NCBI GenBank assembly: GCA_001931905.2
Contig: MSJI02000664.1
Span: 102,115 to 166,114 of the forward strand
DNA from: Cladosporium sp. IMV 00045
Lineage: Eukaryota; Ascomycota; Dothideomycetes; Cladosporiales; Cladosporiaceae
DNA: 64,000 nucleotides
Direction: 5' to 3'
Below are positions 34,216 through 44,785 of this stretch, piece after piece. Below the pieces are notes generated by a model, which saw only the letters and a program-made list of their open reading frames with translations, did not search any database and had not been told where the DNA came from. How positions within the stretch are numbered: the first letter of the stretch is position 1; each line of letters starts with the position of its first letter. The translations under genes and the position numbers were made by a program.

Positions 34216-34532
34216 ATGGCGCGGAAGCGAGTCCGGCGCATGTAAGCGTATAGTCAATCTGGCTTCCGCAGCCAATGAGAAGTGAAGTGATTGAAATGAC
34301 CGCCTTCCCCTACCGCAGCACATCATACCGCATCGCCCTCTCTGCCGCATGCTAGAAACACTTCAGCACAGCGAGAAAACACAAGCAAGAGCGCGTGAGA
34401 TCAAGGGTGACCCAGCCTTCGTCTTCACTCTTCTAGCCATACACCACTCACCAACTCCATCACAAATCCAAGCACTCCTCAACACACCGTCGCGCAATCA
34501 ATCTCCATTCCCGTGACGCCAGTCTCCTCTCC

Positions 34533-34541
34533 ATCTGATAA
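34533..34541 (+). promoter_or_regulatory. GATA site ATCTGATAA, upstream of sreA copy A (proximal)
   Basis: Second exact match to ATCWGATAA, 315 bases before the start codon. Same site at 48915-48923 in copy B. Confidence 0.5.
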
Positions 34542-34847
34542 CACGGCCGCCGCTCGCTGAAGATTCTCTGGCGACCACACCATCCTTGCCCGTCTTTGCC
34601 GTGTGGTGGTTCATTCACTTTCCGCCTAGTCGCAACCCGCCGCTCTCCAATCGCAACCACGTCTATTCTCCAGAGCACCCCTCCATCCCTCTCTCTCTCC
34701 CTCTCTGATCTCACCTCGGACCACGAGCGCCACCAATCTCATCCCGACCTACACCAACCACCAGTCGCGTCGTCCTTCCATGCCCCAATAGCGACACTTT
34801 TCAGCCGGACCACATCTCGACATTAAGAACACTTCTATACGCACAAC

Positions 34848-36643
34848 ATGGCAGCAGAATCTCCCTCCGCCGCCGCGACTTCCACGCCGACTCCAGCACC
34901 CGCCCCTCCAGCCAATATGCCCGCCGTGCTGAATCGCGAACCTTCACAGCAGGATCTGGAGATCGCGAGACAGCTGCAGTCGTTTCAGTCGCAGGGCGTG
35001 CCGGCTCATGAGGAGGCGGCGAGACTGGATGCGAAACCGCAGACACAGGCACAGACGCAGGCAAAGGCGCCGTCTTTGAGCCAGATTTTGAGCGATGGTC
35101 AGCAGCAGGGACAGCAAGTGGAGGAAGGTCAGCAACGGGAGGCGCAGCAGGGACAGCAGGGACAGCAGCAATCACAGCAGCAGCAGCAGCAACAGCAGCA
35201 ACAGCAGCAACAGCAGCCTCAACAACAACAACCTCTTCCAGCAAGCCCATATCAACCAGTTGCTCAGTTCACACCTTTACAACAACCTCAGCAGCAACAA
35301 TCGCAGCAACAGCAACAACAAAGAACGCCACAGCCCTCCAACGTAAGCGGGGGAGGTGGAGGACAGATATGCAGGTATGTATCCACTGAGTGCACTGCAT
35401 TAGCACTGCTAACTTTATCACAGCAACTGCGGAACAACCAAAACACCACTATGGAGACGCTCTCCTACCGGCGCCGTGATTTGCAATGCTTGCGGTCTCT
35501 ACTACAAAGCGCGCCAACAGATGCGACCAGTAGGCCTCAAAAGAGGAGCAGCCGCGACTTCATACTCACCAGACGGCCAGCCACAGGAGAGAGGCACATC
35601 ACCTAACGCGATCCAGGGAGGTGCCACCTATGTTTCAGCAGACAACTCTTGCGGCACATGTCCGGGAGGCGGACGATGCAACGGTACTGGCGGGCACGAG
35701 GGATGCAGCGGGTGTCCTGCGTACAACAATCGCATATCCAAGACGGCTCAGGTTGCTCTGCGACAAGCCAGCCATGAGCCCGGTCAAGGTCCACGAGGAG
35801 AAGGTTCAGCACCGGGGCCAGTCGGAGCTGTACAGCAGAGCGTGATGATTGCATGCCAAAACTGTGGAACCACCATCACCCCATTGTGGAGGAGAGACGA
35901 GGCGGGAAACACAATTTGCAACGCCTGTGGTATGTACATCAAAGTGGCAATCGCCCCACCAAGAAATCGCATCACTAACAACCAACCCAGGCCTCTACCA
36001 CAAACTGCACGGCCACCACCGCCCCGTGCAAATGAAAAAAGCCGAAATCAAACGCCGCAAGCGCGTCGTCCCCAACCACCTAGGCGGTGCCGACGACCAA
36101 GCCAGCGTCTACACCAACGAAACCGCCGAAGAGGAACACCACCAACACCGCCACTCTATCCCACCCCCGACCGAAATCCCCAGCCCACCCTTCACCCACG
36201 CCGACGAAAGCAAACCCCTCGCCGGCGGTCCCATCCCCGTAGACTTCACCGACACGTTCCGCTCGCGGAAACCCCTTTCGCCACCCGCCGCAGCTCTTGG
36301 TGCAGGCGAACCGCGCCCCTCCCCTAATCCGCGCAAACGCTCTTTCTCTGCCGCCACCCAGGACCAGCAACATCACCAACCTCCTCATCCTCATCACCAT
36401 CAGCAAGAACAACCCTACCCGCACGCGCAAAACATGACGCCCACGAGCGACGACAAAATCGATCCCGCTCTGCCGACTCCCCGCAACAACAACCGCGAGC
36501 CTTCGGTCGAGAGCGCGCAGCATGGTAGTGGTGGTGGTAAGGATCGAGACGCCCGGCGCGCGGCCCTGCAGGCCGAGGCGGAGAAGATGCGCAGGATGTT
36601 GGAGGAGAATGAGAGGGAGTTGGCGGCGTTGGGGAGGGAGTGA
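34848..36643 (+). CDS. sreA: SREA/URBS1/Fep1-type double GATA iron repressor, copy A
   Basis: Represses siderophore synthesis and iron uptake genes when iron is sufficient. Exons 34848-35374, 35424-35929 and 35991-36643 give 561 residues. Finger 1 is C175-x2-C178-x17-C196-x2-C199; finger 2 has the same spacing and starts [14 protein letters not shown]. Between them is the cysteine block [16 protein letters not shown] with CSGCPAY, which is the iron-sensing hallmark of this family and separates it from other GATA factors. Intron 1 splits the first Cys pair, intron 2 cuts right after the last Cys of finger 2. The N-terminus is Gln-rich (CAG/CAA tract about 35100-35320); the C-terminus has a basic KRRKR patch, a His/Pro-rich part and a coiled coil [19 protein letters not shown]. 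Confidence 0.95.
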
Positions 36644-37389
36644 TTGAGAATTTGCAAGCCTCGGTTGTGTGGCGGGAGGTGGCTTGGTGGGAAGGGAGAG
36701 GAGAGTAGAGCGGCATAGGAGGATTTCTGGGAGGCGATTGCGAGGGGAGGATTATTATATACGATTATGTCATCTTAGGTAAGAACGAAGGTATTACGAA
36801 AATGGAAACAGAACAGAAGAAGAAAGGGGAGAGATTTTTCAAACAGTTCCAGAAAGGAAAGAAAGAACAGATTGGTCAACTTATTTTCTCTCCTATCGTT
36901 GCCTCACTTCAGTGCTTTCTTTCCATCTTGTGTCGCGCATGAAGCCATCAGCTCCCTGTTCACGCTCTAAACTATTTCATTCCATCCTCAATAAGCCACA
37001 TCGGCCGCCACGCTTTCTCGGAGGAGTCGAAAATTCAATCCTCCTGCCTTGAACGGATGCCAACGCAGCAGTGCAAGCAGCACACATTGTCTGGCCAAGT
37101 GTAGAACCTGGTCTGCTGCGTCGCATGCGTCCTGTATGGGCATCACGATGTCTCAACCGGCTTCGGGGGCTTCTCGTCCAGTCGCAACGCCAGCTTGGTT
37201 TCTCTATGATTTGGCGCGGCCGTGGACCGAGTTTGGCTCTTCGGCCATATCGATGCGTATTCTTTCAATTTCTCCGGCATTGACCAGCTGTGCAATGAGA
37301 TGGACGATGGCGATGCTGTACCTTCAAGCGTCGGGATCAATCTGCTTCCGCTTCTTTTCGTCGGGTCTGGAAACACCTCTCTTTCCAGC
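36644..37389. other. Convergent intergenic region, copy A
   Basis: 746 bp between the ends of sreA and GCN3. Poorly conserved with copy B in its middle. No gene seen. Confidence 0.5.
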
Positions 37390-38430
37390 TTAGAACCAGA
37401 TCTTGATGAGTTCCTCGCTCACGGCGCTGGGGAGAAGAACACCAGATTCCGTAATGATGCCAGAAATGAAGTCGGGGGGCGTATAGTCGACAGCATCCTG
37501 CGAGCGCGAAGGAGGACCCGCAGCCTTCGTGGCATCCAAATCCGCCACGCCCTCATCCCTCACCGCCTCCTCCTCCGTCTCCCTCCCCTTCGCCGTGCGG
37601 AAATCCACAACATTCTGCTCGATCCCCAAATCCCTCTGGCCGAGCGGATAAAGCCTCACGAACTTATGGCTCTCGCTCACGACGTAAAACGGCTTCCCCA
37701 TAGCCTTCGCCAGCATCCCCATCTGATACGTGCCCATCCTGCTCACAATGCCTCCGTTCTCCACCACGCCCTCCGCGCCCACGAAACACTGCGTCACCCC
37801 GTCCATGCAATACGCAATCGCCGTCGGCGGCACCGTCGCCACAGGGATGTCCCTCTCCCTCAGCGCAGCAATATTCTCCTGCGCTTCCGCGTCCTCCCCA
37901 CTCACCACGTAGATGACTTTGAACCGGATACTCCCCCTCTCGCTCGCGTTGCTGCTCTCCGCCGCGCTTTTCAGCAGGGACCCAACGACGCGCGACCCGC
38001 CGTTCGTGAGCACCACGTTCCCGTCGCGGATGAAATGCTTGCCGAAACCAGCGATGGTCTCGCGCGCGGCTTTCGCGCGTTCCACGAAAAGCCGCCCGTT
38101 CTGCACCAGGTGCGAGCGCACCGTGTCGAAATCCCCGTGCGCGGATGGCCGCTGGAAAATGCTTATGAGGTACTGCTGGAATAGATCGGTGCCGGCGGAG
38201 AGGGAGATGGGGTTTGCGACGCTGCGCTTCAGCGTGGCTGTGAGAGCCGATACGAGGTCGAGGGTTTCGCTCACGGTGGAGGCGGGGGTGGATGCGAGGC
38301 CGAGGATTATAGACTCGATGGCCGCCATGGGCATGGTTAGGTCGGGGTCTTCGGATAGCAGGCGTTTGTATTCGGCGTACACGTCGAAGGTGTCTTTGCC
38401 TAGTGTGGGCGGGGCGCCGGTTGTGGACAT
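37390..38430 (-). CDS. GCN3: Translation initiation factor eIF2B subunit alpha (Gcn3), copy A
   Basis: Regulatory subunit of the guanine-nucleotide exchange factor of eIF2; it senses phosphorylated eIF2 in the general amino-acid control response. One exon from the conservative ATG at 38430 gives 346 residues. Family marks are AYKRLLSEDPDLTMPMAAIE-like helices at the start, LTNGGSRVVG, CMDGVTQCFVGAEGVVENGG, and the C-terminal TPPDFISGIITESGVLLPSAV and LIKIWF. Yeast Gcn3 has 305 residues; the extra length is one insertion with EEEAVRDEG near residue 290. The frame stays open upstream to 38763, but copy B has one extra A in a homopolymer there, so that extension is not conserved. A short first exon ATGTCGTCAG with GT donor is possible but no fitting acceptor was found. 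Confidence 0.92.
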   Translation of the reverse strand: MSTTGAPPTLGKDTFDVYAEYKRLLSEDPDLTMPMAAIESIILGLASTPASTVSETLDLVSALTATLKRSVANPISLSAGTDLFQQYLISIFQRPSAHGDFDTVRSHLVQNGRLFVERAKAARETIAGFGKHFIRDGNVVLTNGGSRVVGSLLKSAAESSNASERGSIRFKVIYVVSGEDAEAQENIAALRERDIPVATVPPTAIAYCMDGVTQCFVGAEGVVENGGIVSRMGTYQMGMLAKAMGKPFYVVSESHKFVRLYPLGQRDLGIEQNVVDFRTAKGRETEEEAVRDEGVADLDATKAAGPPSRSQDAVDYTPPDFISGIITESGVLLPSAVSEELIKIWF

Positions 38431-39395
38431 GCTGAAGAAGGGGGGGCGGCCGGGGAGGGGTGGTGGGGTGGTTGTTGTTGGTGAAGGGAGGGTGGTGGGG
38501 TCGAGAGGTTCGAGTGGAGGTGAAGGTGGTTTTTGTGGTGGTGTAGTTGGGGTTTGAGGGCGGTGATCTGATATTGTGTTACAGATTGGACTTTTTGAGT
38601 CATGAGCAGGCGTGGGAAAGTTTGTTTGGTGGGAGGAGGGGTGGAGGGGTTGGCTTGGTTGGATTGACATACCTGACGACATTTTGATTGACGGAGTGAT
38701 TTCTTTGCAGTTTTGTGTGATTAGGGATTGTAGGGTTGAAATCAGAGAGTTGGATAGCTCCATAATGGTTTTAACGTCATGAGGTAGGTTGACGAGGATT
38801 CATTACTATAAACGACTGGGCGCCTTCGCTTCGAGCTGTTGCCGCACTAATAGCTACCTACATACTACATATGACAGGCATGATGAGATGTGATTTGAAA
38901 GTGAGCAATGCACCGCTACCAAACTGTCAACTGATTGATCCATTCTATGAAATTGGACAATCGTGCCGAGAATTGCCGTTCTCGTCCCACCAGAAAGAGA
39001 TCGTGAATGCTAGCTGATATCCATTAATCCAAAGTTCATGATCATGGACACCGAGAATCTCTCTGTTCCTGCACGGATTCTATCGCAACGGACTCTGCTT
39101 GACAGGAAGATATGACAACGAAATTCTCTAGTATATCGATCGAGAGTAAGTCGACGTTTATTTGAATGTCAGCATGCAAATTTCAATCATGGTCAATTTA
39201 TCTAAACAGTAGATGGGCCACCTAAAGGAAAAAGTCAATGCCCTCGACGCTAGACGATCCCGAAGCAAGCCCGCTTGAACGTCTGCCAGACTTTGGGTGA
39301 AGAGGCCAACATACTTTCTATCGATAGAGTGGATTTAATCAACTTCATGTGAACAATCGATAAGTTGCTTGTTCTAACACCAGTAACTTCCAACC
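38431..39395. other. Divergent promoter region, GCN3 and DHCR24-like, copy A
   Basis: 965 bp. The left 300 bp are G-rich on this strand (Pro/Thr-rich if translated) and may be leader or N-terminal extension of GCN3. The right part is AT-rich and differs strongly from copy B apart from blocks near 39160-39350. Confidence 0.5.
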
Positions 39396-41039
39396 ATGTC
39401 GTCCGAGCAATCACTTCCAACGCCTCAACGGGCAGACCGATGGGCTCAAGAAAAATGTCAAAATGAACAGACCGCCACAGCCATAGCAGAACACAACGCC
39501 GAAGTCGACAAAGTAGCAGCAAGCGTGCGCTCATTCCACGAGCGCGGCGAGAAATTCAGAATCTTCCATGGCTCGACCAACAGCACGAGGAAATCCGCCA
39601 TGGGCAGAGACGCGAGCAAGACAGTCGACACCAGCCGCCTGAATCGCGTTCTCTTCGTCAGCACCGACGCCGACAAACCCTACGCTCTCGTCCAGCCGAA
39701 CGTTCCCATGGACCGTCTGGTCGAGGAGACTTTGAAATATGATCTCGTCCCTCCCGTCGTCATGGAATTTCCTGGTATCACTGTCGGTGGCGGCTACGCG
39801 GGCACGTCTGGCGAGAGCAGTTCGTTCAAGCACGGATTCTTCAATCAGACTCTGGAGCAGGTTGAGATGGTTCTTGCGGATGGTGAGATTGTCACTTGCT
39901 CGGAGGATGAGCGACAAGATCTCTTTCGAGGCGCAGCTGGTGCGGTGGGCACGCTGGGAGTCACTACTCTGGTCAAGCTGCGTTTGCACAAGGCGGCTAA
40001 ATTTGTTGAGACGACGTACCACCCCATCACGAAAGGAATGTCCGAGGCGATGGAAACGATCCAGAAATTTGCAGACCTCAACGGAGACCTCGACTACGTC
40101 GACGGGATCATGTTCTCCAAGACCGAAGGCGTGGTAGTCACCGGCCGCATGACCGACAACCCATCCAAAGACCTCCCCGTCCAACGCTTCAGCCACGCAT
40201 GGGACCCTTGGTTCTACCTCCACGCGCAAGAAGTCACCAGCACCAACACCGACAAAACCCGCCCAAAAATCGAAGCCATCCCCCTCCCCGAATACCTCTT
40301 CCGCTACGACCGCGGCGGCTTCTGGGTGGGCAAAGCAGCCTTCGAATACTTCCCGGGCTTCCCCTTCAACGCCTCCACGCGCTGGTTCCTCGACGACTTC
40401 CTGCACACGCGCATGCTCTACAACGCGCTACACGCCAGCGGCCAGTCCGAGCACATGATCATCCAAGACCTGGCCCTCCCCTACGCGACCGCCGAGCAAT
40501 TCGTCGACTTCACCGAGTCCCGCTACGGCATCTACCCGCTCTGGCTGTGTCCGCTGAAACAAAGCCCGTCGCCAACCATGCACCCTCACACGAGCGAAGT
40601 GGGCCCCGACGGCGTCTCGCCCAAACAGCTCCTGAACATCGGTCTTTGGGGCCTCGCACCCCCGGACCACGAGGAATTCATCCGCGCCAACCGCGATTTG
40701 GAGCAGAAACTGCTCGAGCTCGGCGGGATGAAATGGCTGTATGCGCAGACTTACTACACGGAAGAGGAATTCTGGTCGCAGTTCGATCGGGCTTGGTACG
40801 ATGGGTTGCGCGCGAAGTACCGAGCCGGCGGACTTCCAAGCGTGTACGAGAAGGTCAAGGTGAATGACAAGAAAGGGGATGGGGAGCGGGAGAAGTCGTA
40901 CGCCCAGGCCGTTATTGATACGTGGCCGTTTAGTGGGTTGTATGGGATTCGCAAGGCGATTGAGTCGGGGGATTATTTGGGCGCGAGGGGGTCGAGTTGG
41001 AAGGGTTGGGTGCCGAGGGAGAAGGGGTGGTTAGGTTGA
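39396..41039 (+). CDS. DHCR24/DIMINUTO-like FAD-binding oxidoreductase, copy A
   Basis: Flavoprotein related to delta-24 sterol reductase; the fungal substrate is not known because ergosterol synthesis uses other steps. One exon, 547 residues. The FAD-binding type 4 domain lies at about residues 60-210 with VQPNVPMDRLVEETL and then FPGITVGGGYAGTSGESSSF, the glycine-rich FAD-binding region. The C-terminal half contains FLHTRMLYNALHASG and WLCPLKQSP, both kept in DHCR24 homologues. Unlike human DHCR24, the N-terminus has no obvious membrane anchor. Copy B has the same length with about 26 amino-acid changes by my count, seven of them within the first 25 residues. Confidence 0.85.
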   Translation: MSSEQSLPTPQRADRWAQEKCQNEQTATAIAEHNAEVDKVAASVRSFHERGEKFRIFHGSTNSTRKSAMGRDASKTVDTSRLNRVLFVSTDADKPYALVQPNVPMDRLVEETLKYDLVPPVVMEFPGITVGGGYAGTSGESSSFKHGFFNQTLEQVEMVLADGEIVTCSEDERQDLFRGAAGAVGTLGVTTLVKLRLHKAAKFVETTYHPITKGMSEAMETIQKFADLNGDLDYVDGIMFSKTEGVVVTGRMTDNPSKDLPVQRFSHAWDPWFYLHAQEVTSTNTDKTRPKIEAIPLPEYLFRYDRGGFWVGKAAFEYFPGFPFNASTRWFLDDFLHTRMLYNALHASGQSEHMIIQDLALPYATAEQFVDFTESRYGIYPLWLCPLKQSPSPTMHPHTSEVGPDGVSPKQLLNIGLWGLAPPDHEEFIRANRDLEQKLLELGGMKWLYAQTYYTEEEFWSQFDRAWYDGLRAKYRAGGLPSVYEKVKVNDKKGDGEREKSYAQAVIDTWPFSGLYGIRKAIESGDYLGARGSSWKGWVPREKGWLG

Positions 41040-41673
41040 GGGCTTTATTTGGTGTGATTGTGGCGGGAATCGTGGAGATTCTCCCCTCTTTGACGCTGGT
41101 ATAATGCATTATAGACAGTCAATGTAGGATAGATCAAGATATATGTAAAGACACGGCTGCCAGACAGTTTTTTATAGCATACGAGATTGCTTTTTTCAAC
41201 ATCGATAGCTTGACTTTAGGGTAGTATCGACAGCAGGGCAAAGGTGTATTATCCACACCAAAGGTATTCAGGATCGTAAAGCCGGGGGATGGGAGAAATT
41301 TTGTTCCTCCAACGCTTAATTATGAGTTGTATGTTCCGCCCTCGTAGCTCAGCGAGAAAAGAATCTCGCGAGATGATTTTGACATAGTGTAGGCTCTAGA
41401 AATACCGACCCGAAATGACAGTCGCACGCAAAGACCAATTGAGAATGCTGTCTGAAGCTTCAACAAATTTCTCGCCGGACTTGTCGTTATTTGTTCAGAC
41501 TACAACTATGCTGAACACTCGCATCATGGGCGGCAGAATCATCAAGAAACAAATTTCCATGTACTCCGTAGAGAAAGAGAAAATGAATAACACTTATTGA
41601 ACAAATCGTGTTTCACATAAGATAAAAGGGAAAAAAGATAAACAAGCAGATGACCGAACATCATCCCCAAAAT
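41040..41673. other. Convergent intergenic region, copy A
   Basis: 634 bp between DHCR24-like and TMA46 ends. Aligns with 55491-56121. No gene seen. Confidence 0.5.
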
Positions 41674-42057
41674 CTAAGCCGAAGGGACCTCGCCGCCAAA
41701 CTGGGCGAGTATCCTGTCTTCTTCCTTCTTCTGGCGAATGGCCTCGGTCTCCTTCATCATGGCGGCCAGGTTGAAGTCATCGTCGTCGTCCTCGTCGTCG
41801 CTGTCCTCGTCGCCGCTGCCTTCCCAGCCGCCCTTGTCGAAGAGGGCCTTGCCCGTGGCCTCCTTGGCCTGCTTGGCCTGCTCCTCGGCGGCGCGCTTGT
41901 CCATGCGCTCCGCCTTCCACTTCTTGAACGACTCCTCCGTCACGGGCGTCAGCGTGCCCGTCAGCTTGTGCCGCTCCGTCTCCAGGAAATCCTCGATCGT
42001 GAGCGTGTTCATGGGGTTCTTGTCGTTGAGGGCCTTCTCGGCCGCGCGCTGCTCCTT
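41674..42057 (-). CDS. TMA46: TMA46/ZC3H15-like gene, 3' fragment at the gap (copy A)
   Basis: The last 127 codons and the stop of a gene that is complete in copy B (residues about 213-339). The fragment stops at the N run, not at a mutation. It encodes the [13 protein letters not shown] block and the acidic end. One visible change: GGEVPSA here against GGDVPSA in copy B. It should be read as an incomplete gene, not as a pseudogene. Confidence 0.92.
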   Translation of the reverse strand, partial: KEQRAAEKALNDKNPMNTLTIEDFLETERHKLTGTLTPVTEESFKKWKAERMDKRAAEEQAKQAKEATGKALFDKGGWEGSGDEDSDDEDDDDDFNLAAMMKETEAIRQKKEEDRILAQFGGEVPSA

Positions 42058-42077
42058 NNNNNNNNNNNNNNNNNNNN
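42058..42077. other. Assembly gap (20 N) at the junction of the two copies
   Basis: The left flank lies inside TMA46, the right flank inside the OTU gene. Any open frame across it, such as 41674-42252 on the minus strand, is an artefact of the join. Confidence 0.99.
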
Positions 42078-42762
42078 ACGTTTGGGAGACCGGCGTGCGG
42101 GCCGTCGAGATTTCGGATGGAGGAGTAGTGCTCCCACATGTGATATGCAATGTGTGCCACGGGACGGTCGGCCTGATCGCCGTAATCACCAGCTCCTGAG
42201 ACCATGTAGGCAAAGTCCCTTTGGTATATCTTGACGTCAACGCCGAACGCACTGCTGAACGCCGTGATCTCCATGTTGTCGCCGTACGTTCCTCCTTTTG
42301 CCATCACGTCGAGGTGACCTTCGAACACTTTGTCTATGTCGGCCTCGGAGGGTGTTGCAATGCTGGCGGGACTGTTGAAGGCACCGGCATTCTTTCGTTT
42401 GGGATTCCTGCGGGTGCCACCGCCGGGATGGACGTCGATGAATTGTTTGTAGTAGGCGGCATGATCACGCATGTAACAGATCACTTGGGCACGGATGGCG
42501 GCGTGGGAGGTTTGATCGCCGTATATTTGATCGGAGAGGGCGTTGAACAGACAGTTGCCTAAGGGAGGGGAGAGGTGTTAGCATGGACATGCATGTGCTA
42601 GGGGCGAGCAGGACGAGCGGCGGCGGTGACGGTGGATGTGCAAGCGATGATTATATGAGAAAGTCAGGGAAGACAGGAATGTATCAAGAGCATACCATCG
42701 CCGCGAATGTCTGAAGCATAGAGGCCTAGAGCGGAGAGCCCAGGAAATTCATTCTCGGACAT
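42078..42762 (-). CDS. OTU-domain deubiquitinase, 5' part at the gap (copy B)
   Basis: Exon 1 42762-42696 and the start of exon 2 from 42558 down to the gap. It covers the N-terminus, the catalytic motif GDGNCLF and the histidine region EHYSSIR, but the UBA-like and C-terminal parts are missing because the sequence stops at the N run. In the stretch I compared directly (about 320 bp next to the gap) there are about nine differences from copy A and none changes an amino acid. Confidence 0.9.
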
Positions 42763-44785
42763 GGTTGTCCCACACAGAGGTGGCTCTGGTGGGCGAGAGA
42801 GCAGCAGGCTGCGGATGATGATGGGGATTGCGGAGCAGCAGGCGAGCAGCACTGGACAGCGAAGGGTTAGCAGCAGTCATTTGGAGTGAATGAAATGCCG
42901 CCACCGAGGAGAAGGAGAAGGAGAGGGATGCGAGAAAATATCAAGGAAATGGACTAGACACGGCCCATGGGGAGGGGAGTAGTGTGGAAGAGAGGGCGGT
43001 GATATGCAATTGAAGAAAATCAATAAACGGAGCTAGGCTGGCTGGGTCGAGGTAGAGCAGCCAGCAGGGTCAGAGAAAGGCAGCCTGCCGTCATTCGGGA
43101 GTTTTGGATGACTGGCTGTGCTTGTGCTGGTGCTGGTGCTGCCACCCGCCGCCGGTGCCTCTCTTTCTCTCTCTGTGTCTCTTTTCGTTCTCGGGTCACT
43201 TACGGAGCTGGGCGTGCCTCTCTCTCACACACTTGTTGCTAGTGCCGACTCGACCATTCGTTTGTTCTGCAAAATGTCTGACTGGGCGGGAATTGTTGGT
43301 GTTGTTTGTGATGATTATTGGGTCGAATGATTTGATGTGTGGGAGTTGATGAATCTTTCTTCTCGTATATCAGGCGGGTGAATGATCAGGTCAGGTCTGG
43401 TAAGTGAGGTAATGGATCGAGTTTGTAATTTCCCATGCTCTCTCTCTCTCGACTTTGCCTCCTCCTCTCCTCTGCATCATCTCCTTGCCGTGGACGAAGA
43501 GACTCGGGCTTGGCACTACTGCAGCAGAGCTGTGTCTTGCCTGCAGTTAATCCAGGGCGATGATAATAATAAACTTTGCGAAGCTCCCTCTCGTTCAAGC
43601 CTCGTTTTTGATTTTTTTTTTTTTTTTTTTTTTTTCTTGATCTCATGTCTACCTACTTGCTTACCTGTGCCCTAATATGGATCTAGCTTGCCTGGAGGAT
43701 TATTATACTTTCGCAGCTCTGATGAAATTTCTCTTCTTGACATACAGCTCTCCATCGGCTTCCCACAGCACAGCGGAGTCCGCACCGCCTCCTCCACCTG
43801 TCCGTCTATTGCATGTGGTCGCGTGAGTTGCTGCGCTCTTGCGTCTGCGTGCCTGGTCAGCCACCCCTAGGGCTTGCATATGACAGGTATCATCTATGCC
43901 ACACCAAAACGCACACAAGATCAAGATCGGCGTGTGTCGCGATAATACGAGAAACGTGGCTCACGCGGGAAATGAATGCCTGTGACTACTTACATGTATT
44001 CGCTGACAGTCCCTCGTGATTTTGAGAGCCACATCCAGAAGAACCAAGCATTATGAGGTAAGCTTGCATATCGCATGCACTTCTGGAGATGAATCATAAG
44101 ATACTGTTCCTAGCATCATTGTTGATGTCGACGCTGTTTTATATTTACACTTGTTTCTTCGAGTCGAGATGTGATGGACTTGAAGATGCTATCAAAAGGA
44201 TCTACATATACTCGACTGTTACGCTCACTCCCTGGGCTGTCGAATAATCACACGGTCCTATGAGAGCAAAGGAATCGAGCAAATTCCTTCGCAAAAGTTG
44301 GGTTAGCTTGATTCATTATTAACGATTCATCAAAAGTACATGTAGGTGTATACTCTCTTCCAGCATCTCCGTACCTCACCCGATTCAATGTACCATTACG
44401 TCGCTTGCAAGAGCGAGATTCCCCGTCCGTTCTTATCGGCAAGCAATTGACATTCAACTTTTTTGTCATATTCAACCCATCTGTGTACAATCAATTGCGG
44501 TCTGTCGCAAGATCATCATTTTCGTTATCGGCGGATTCATCATCTTTCATTAGTCAATCGATATCTGCAACATCTTGCCAGTGTGATCCAACTCCCTTCG
44601 CTTGGAATCGGCTTTTGACATCCGACCTCGGCCAGACGATCCATTGAGCTTATCGCCTTCGCCCAACACCGAAGACCTCACATACTACATCTCTGTATGT
44701 ACAGAAGATCAATGATATACACTGCGTCTTCTTGCTTCACATAGAAATTCCATTGTATAGTCACAAGTGCCTCTTTCACTCGAAC
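42763..44785. other. Long intergenic region between OTU and DAAO genes, copy B
   Basis: Counterpart of 28348-30311, with many small indels and one poly-T expansion. No conserved open frame, so not protein coding as far as I can see. Confidence 0.55.
43612..43635. repeat. T homopolymer, 24 bases, only in copy B
   Basis: Copy A has a short interrupted T stretch at the matching place (near 29161-29176). A length change of a simple repeat between the copies. Confidence 0.85.

Larger units (their letters stand above)
33501..34847. other. Upstream region of the SREA-like gene, copy A
   Basis: 1347 bp. It contains a decayed 179-bp tandem repeat, two GATA-type sites and a CT-rich stretch near 34690-34715. 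Antisense frames at 33388-33810 are not kept in copy B and are rejected. The last part is probably transcribed leader. Confidence 0.6.
27664..42057 (+). repeat. Copy A of the 14.4-kb duplicated block
   Basis: 14,394 bp with seven gene loci in the same order and orientation as copy B. The match to copy B ends exactly at the N run on the right. On the left it starts inside exon 2 of the OTU gene, but only because copy B begins there. The block is therefore an overlap, not a unit with its own biological ends. Genes align exon for exon. Confidence 0.95.
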
